Shown: positions 5,008 through 6,261 of the stretch, one piece after another | Position numbering within the stretch: position 1 is the stretch's first letter | Layout: each line of letters begins with the position of its first letter | Assembly: GCA_016201085.1 (NCBI GenBank) | Contig: JACQDO010000390.1 | Location: forward strand, 1-6,261 | Reading direction: 5' to 3' | Origin: Hyphomicrobiales bacterium | GTDB lineage: Bacteria > Pseudomonadota > Alphaproteobacteria > Rhizobiales > Xanthobacteraceae | Length of the DNA: 6,261 nt | Made by a program: the position numbers and the translations under genes | The notes under the pieces: generated by a model | The model's database searches: none | Told to the model about the DNA's origin: nothing | Seen by the model: only the letters and a program-made list of their open reading frames with translations

Positions 5008-6261
5008 ATGGAGCTCAAACTCTACGATACGCTGACGCGCGAGAAGCGGGTGTTTGCCCCGATCGATCCGGCGCGCGTGCGCATGTATGTGTGCGGGCCG
5101 ACGGTCTACGACTTCGCCCATATCGGCAATGCGCGCCCCGTCATCGTGTTCGACGTGCTGTACCGGCTGCTGCGGCATCTCTACCCCGGCGAGGGCCGCG
5201 TCACATACGTGCGCAACATTACCGACGTCGACGACAAGATCAATGCGCGCGCGGCCGAGGAATATCCGGGCCTGCCTTTGAACGAGGCGATTCGTCAGGT
5301 CACCGAAAAGACCGACCGGCAATTCCATGACGACGTAGCGGCGCTCGGCTGCCTGAGGCCTACGGTGGAGCCGCGCGCGACCGAACACATCGCCGAGATG
5401 CGGACACTGATCGAGCGGCTGGTGCAGAGCGGCAATGCCTATGTCGCCGCGGAACACGTGCTGTTCTCCGTGCCGTCGATGGCGGATTACGGACAACTCT
5501 CGAAACGTCCGCTCGACGAGATGCGGGCAGGCGAGCGGGTTGCAGTTGAGGCTTATAAGCGCGACCCCATGGATTTTGTGCTGTGGAAGCCTTCGGAGCC
5601 GGGCGAGCCGGCCTGGCCGTCACCCTGCGGCATCAAAACGCCCGGCCGGCCCGGCTGGCATATCGAATGCTCCGCCATGTCGTGGAAATATCTGGGCGAG
5701 AAGATGTCGAAGAGCCTCGGCAACTTCGTGACGATCCATGAACTTCGTAACGGGTGGCGTGATCTTGCATGGCCTGGCGAAGTGATCCGCTTTGCAATGT
5801 TAGGTACTCACTATCGTCAGCCTCTTGATTTTACTCTGCACGCGTTAGAACAGGCGGCAGTTTCCCTGAATATGTTTTCGACGTTTGCATGGGATCAGAC
5901 GGGTAAGGCGAAGCCTTCAACCGAGTTCATGGAGGCGCTGCATGATGACTTGAATACACCACGTGCCGTGGCCGAACTTCATCGGCTTCTCAAGGCGTCA
6001 AAGGATGCTTCGTATGCGCTGGCGAGCAGGATGAGAAGTTCCGGCGCCATGATGCAGGATGATGATTTTTCGGCCGCTGCGCAGTTGGCTGCTAGTCTAA
6101 AATTTATAGGAATCGACATGGGTTCTTATGATCGTGACTGGATGCAAAAGCAGGTTAGTTCAGGCATATCGATTGACTTCAGGTCGAAGGTCGATGCGTT
6201 GATCAATGCGCGCACCGCAGCGCGCAAGGCTAAGAACTTCAAAGAATCCGACCGCATCCGC
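5008..6261 (+). CDS. cysS: Cysteine--tRNA ligase with an internal in-frame deletion (3' end cut off by window edge)
   Basis: CysRS charges tRNA-Cys with cysteine in the cytoplasm. From ATG 5008 the frame is open for 418 codons to the edge. Family landmarks in order are [11 protein letters not shown] (26-36, zinc ligand C29), the HIGN adenylate motif at 38-41, [13 protein letters not shown] (67-79), DFVLWKPS (189-196), [19 protein letters not shown] (213-231, zinc ligand C221), [15 protein letters not shown] (232-246) and [20 protein letters not shown] (253-272). The C-terminal helical domain runs to [14 protein letters not shown] (405-418). The odd point is that LGE is followed directly by KMSKS. 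The normal block of about 47 residues with HGGG-D-FPHHENE, which carries the other two zinc ligands (His and Glu), is missing without a frameshift. From about 5740 GC also drops to about 50%. As written the protein should not be an active CysRS; pseudogene, remodelled paralogue or assembly join are all possible. The start agrees with the family's MELKLY opening; the SD is poor. Confidence 0.9.
   Translation, partial: MELKLYDTLTREKRVFAPIDPARVRMYVCGPTVYDFAHIGNARPVIVFDVLYRLLRHLYPGEGRVTYVRNITDVDDKINARAAEEYPGLPLNEAIRQVTEKTDRQFHDDVAALGCLRPTVEPRATEHIAEMRTLIERLVQSGNAYVAAEHVLFSVPSMADYGQLSKRPLDEMRAGERVAVEAYKRDPMDFVLWKPSEPGEPAWPSPCGIKTPGRPGWHIECSAMSWKYLGEKMSKSLGNFVTIHELRNGWRDLAWPGEVIRFAMLGTHYRQPLDFTLHALEQAAVSLNMFSTFAWDQTGKAKPSTEFMEALHDDLNTPRAVAELHRLLKASKDASYALASRMRSSGAMMQDDDFSAAAQLAASLKFIGIDMGSYDRDWMQKQVSSGISIDFRSKVDALINARTAARKAKNFKESDRIR

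Noticed and set aside
4954..5496. Minus-strand open frame of 180 codons opposite the 5' half of cysS
   Set aside because: It is the antisense shadow of conserved CysRS motifs, with His/Arg-rich composition.

Overview
The window looks like chromosomal DNA of a GC-rich alphaproteobacterium of the order Hyphomicrobiales, most likely the Bradyrhizobium/Rhodopseudomonas/Xanthobacteraceae neighbourhood. The reasons are a DUF2865 protein (a family I know essentially from Hyphomicrobiales), the style of the CysRS and MBL-fold proteins, a perfect CtrA-type box, and a paired palindromic repeat of the kind scattered through these genomes. Taxonomy is inferred from recognition, not from a search.

Layout. 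Positions 1-3077 hold four minus-strand genes. Read in the direction of transcription they are a MarR-family regulator (3077-2556), maleylacetoacetate isomerase maiA (2520-1885), a ten-helix EamA/DMT transporter (1813-941) and a secreted Cys-rich DUF2865 protein (895 to the left edge, 3' end missing). Gaps of 35, 71 and 45 bp make one or two operons possible. A 216-bp divergent control region (3078-3293) with a GTTGCG-N6-CGCAAC inverted repeat separates marR from a plus-strand MBL-fold metallohydrolase (3294-4247). Then comes a paired hairpin repeat (4284-4370) between convergent genes, a minus-strand small secreted Cys-rich protein (4709-4401), a 298-bp divergent intergenic region with a perfect TTAA-N7-TTAAC box, and finally cysS (5008 to the right edge).

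How the genes may work together. MarR and MaiA form a plausible tyrosine/homogentisate catabolism unit: MaiA isomerises maleylacetoacetate to fumarylacetoacetate, and the MarR protein may control it and the divergent MBL gene from the shared region. The hydrolase keeps the Zn1 ligands but has lost most Zn2 ligands of its fold, so its chemistry is uncertain. The other genes are not obviously connected to that pathway.

The most unusual thing is cysS. The reading frame is open to the window edge, but the segment that should lie between the HIEC zinc-ligand motif and KMSKS (about 47 residues, including HGGG-D-FPHHENE) is missing exactly in frame. About 40 bp further on, the GC content falls from about 63% to about 50%. 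This is either an inactive or remodelled cysS copy or an assembly/recombination junction. I saw no tRNA, rRNA, CRISPR array, transposase or phage gene. No clearly new multi-gene system is evident.
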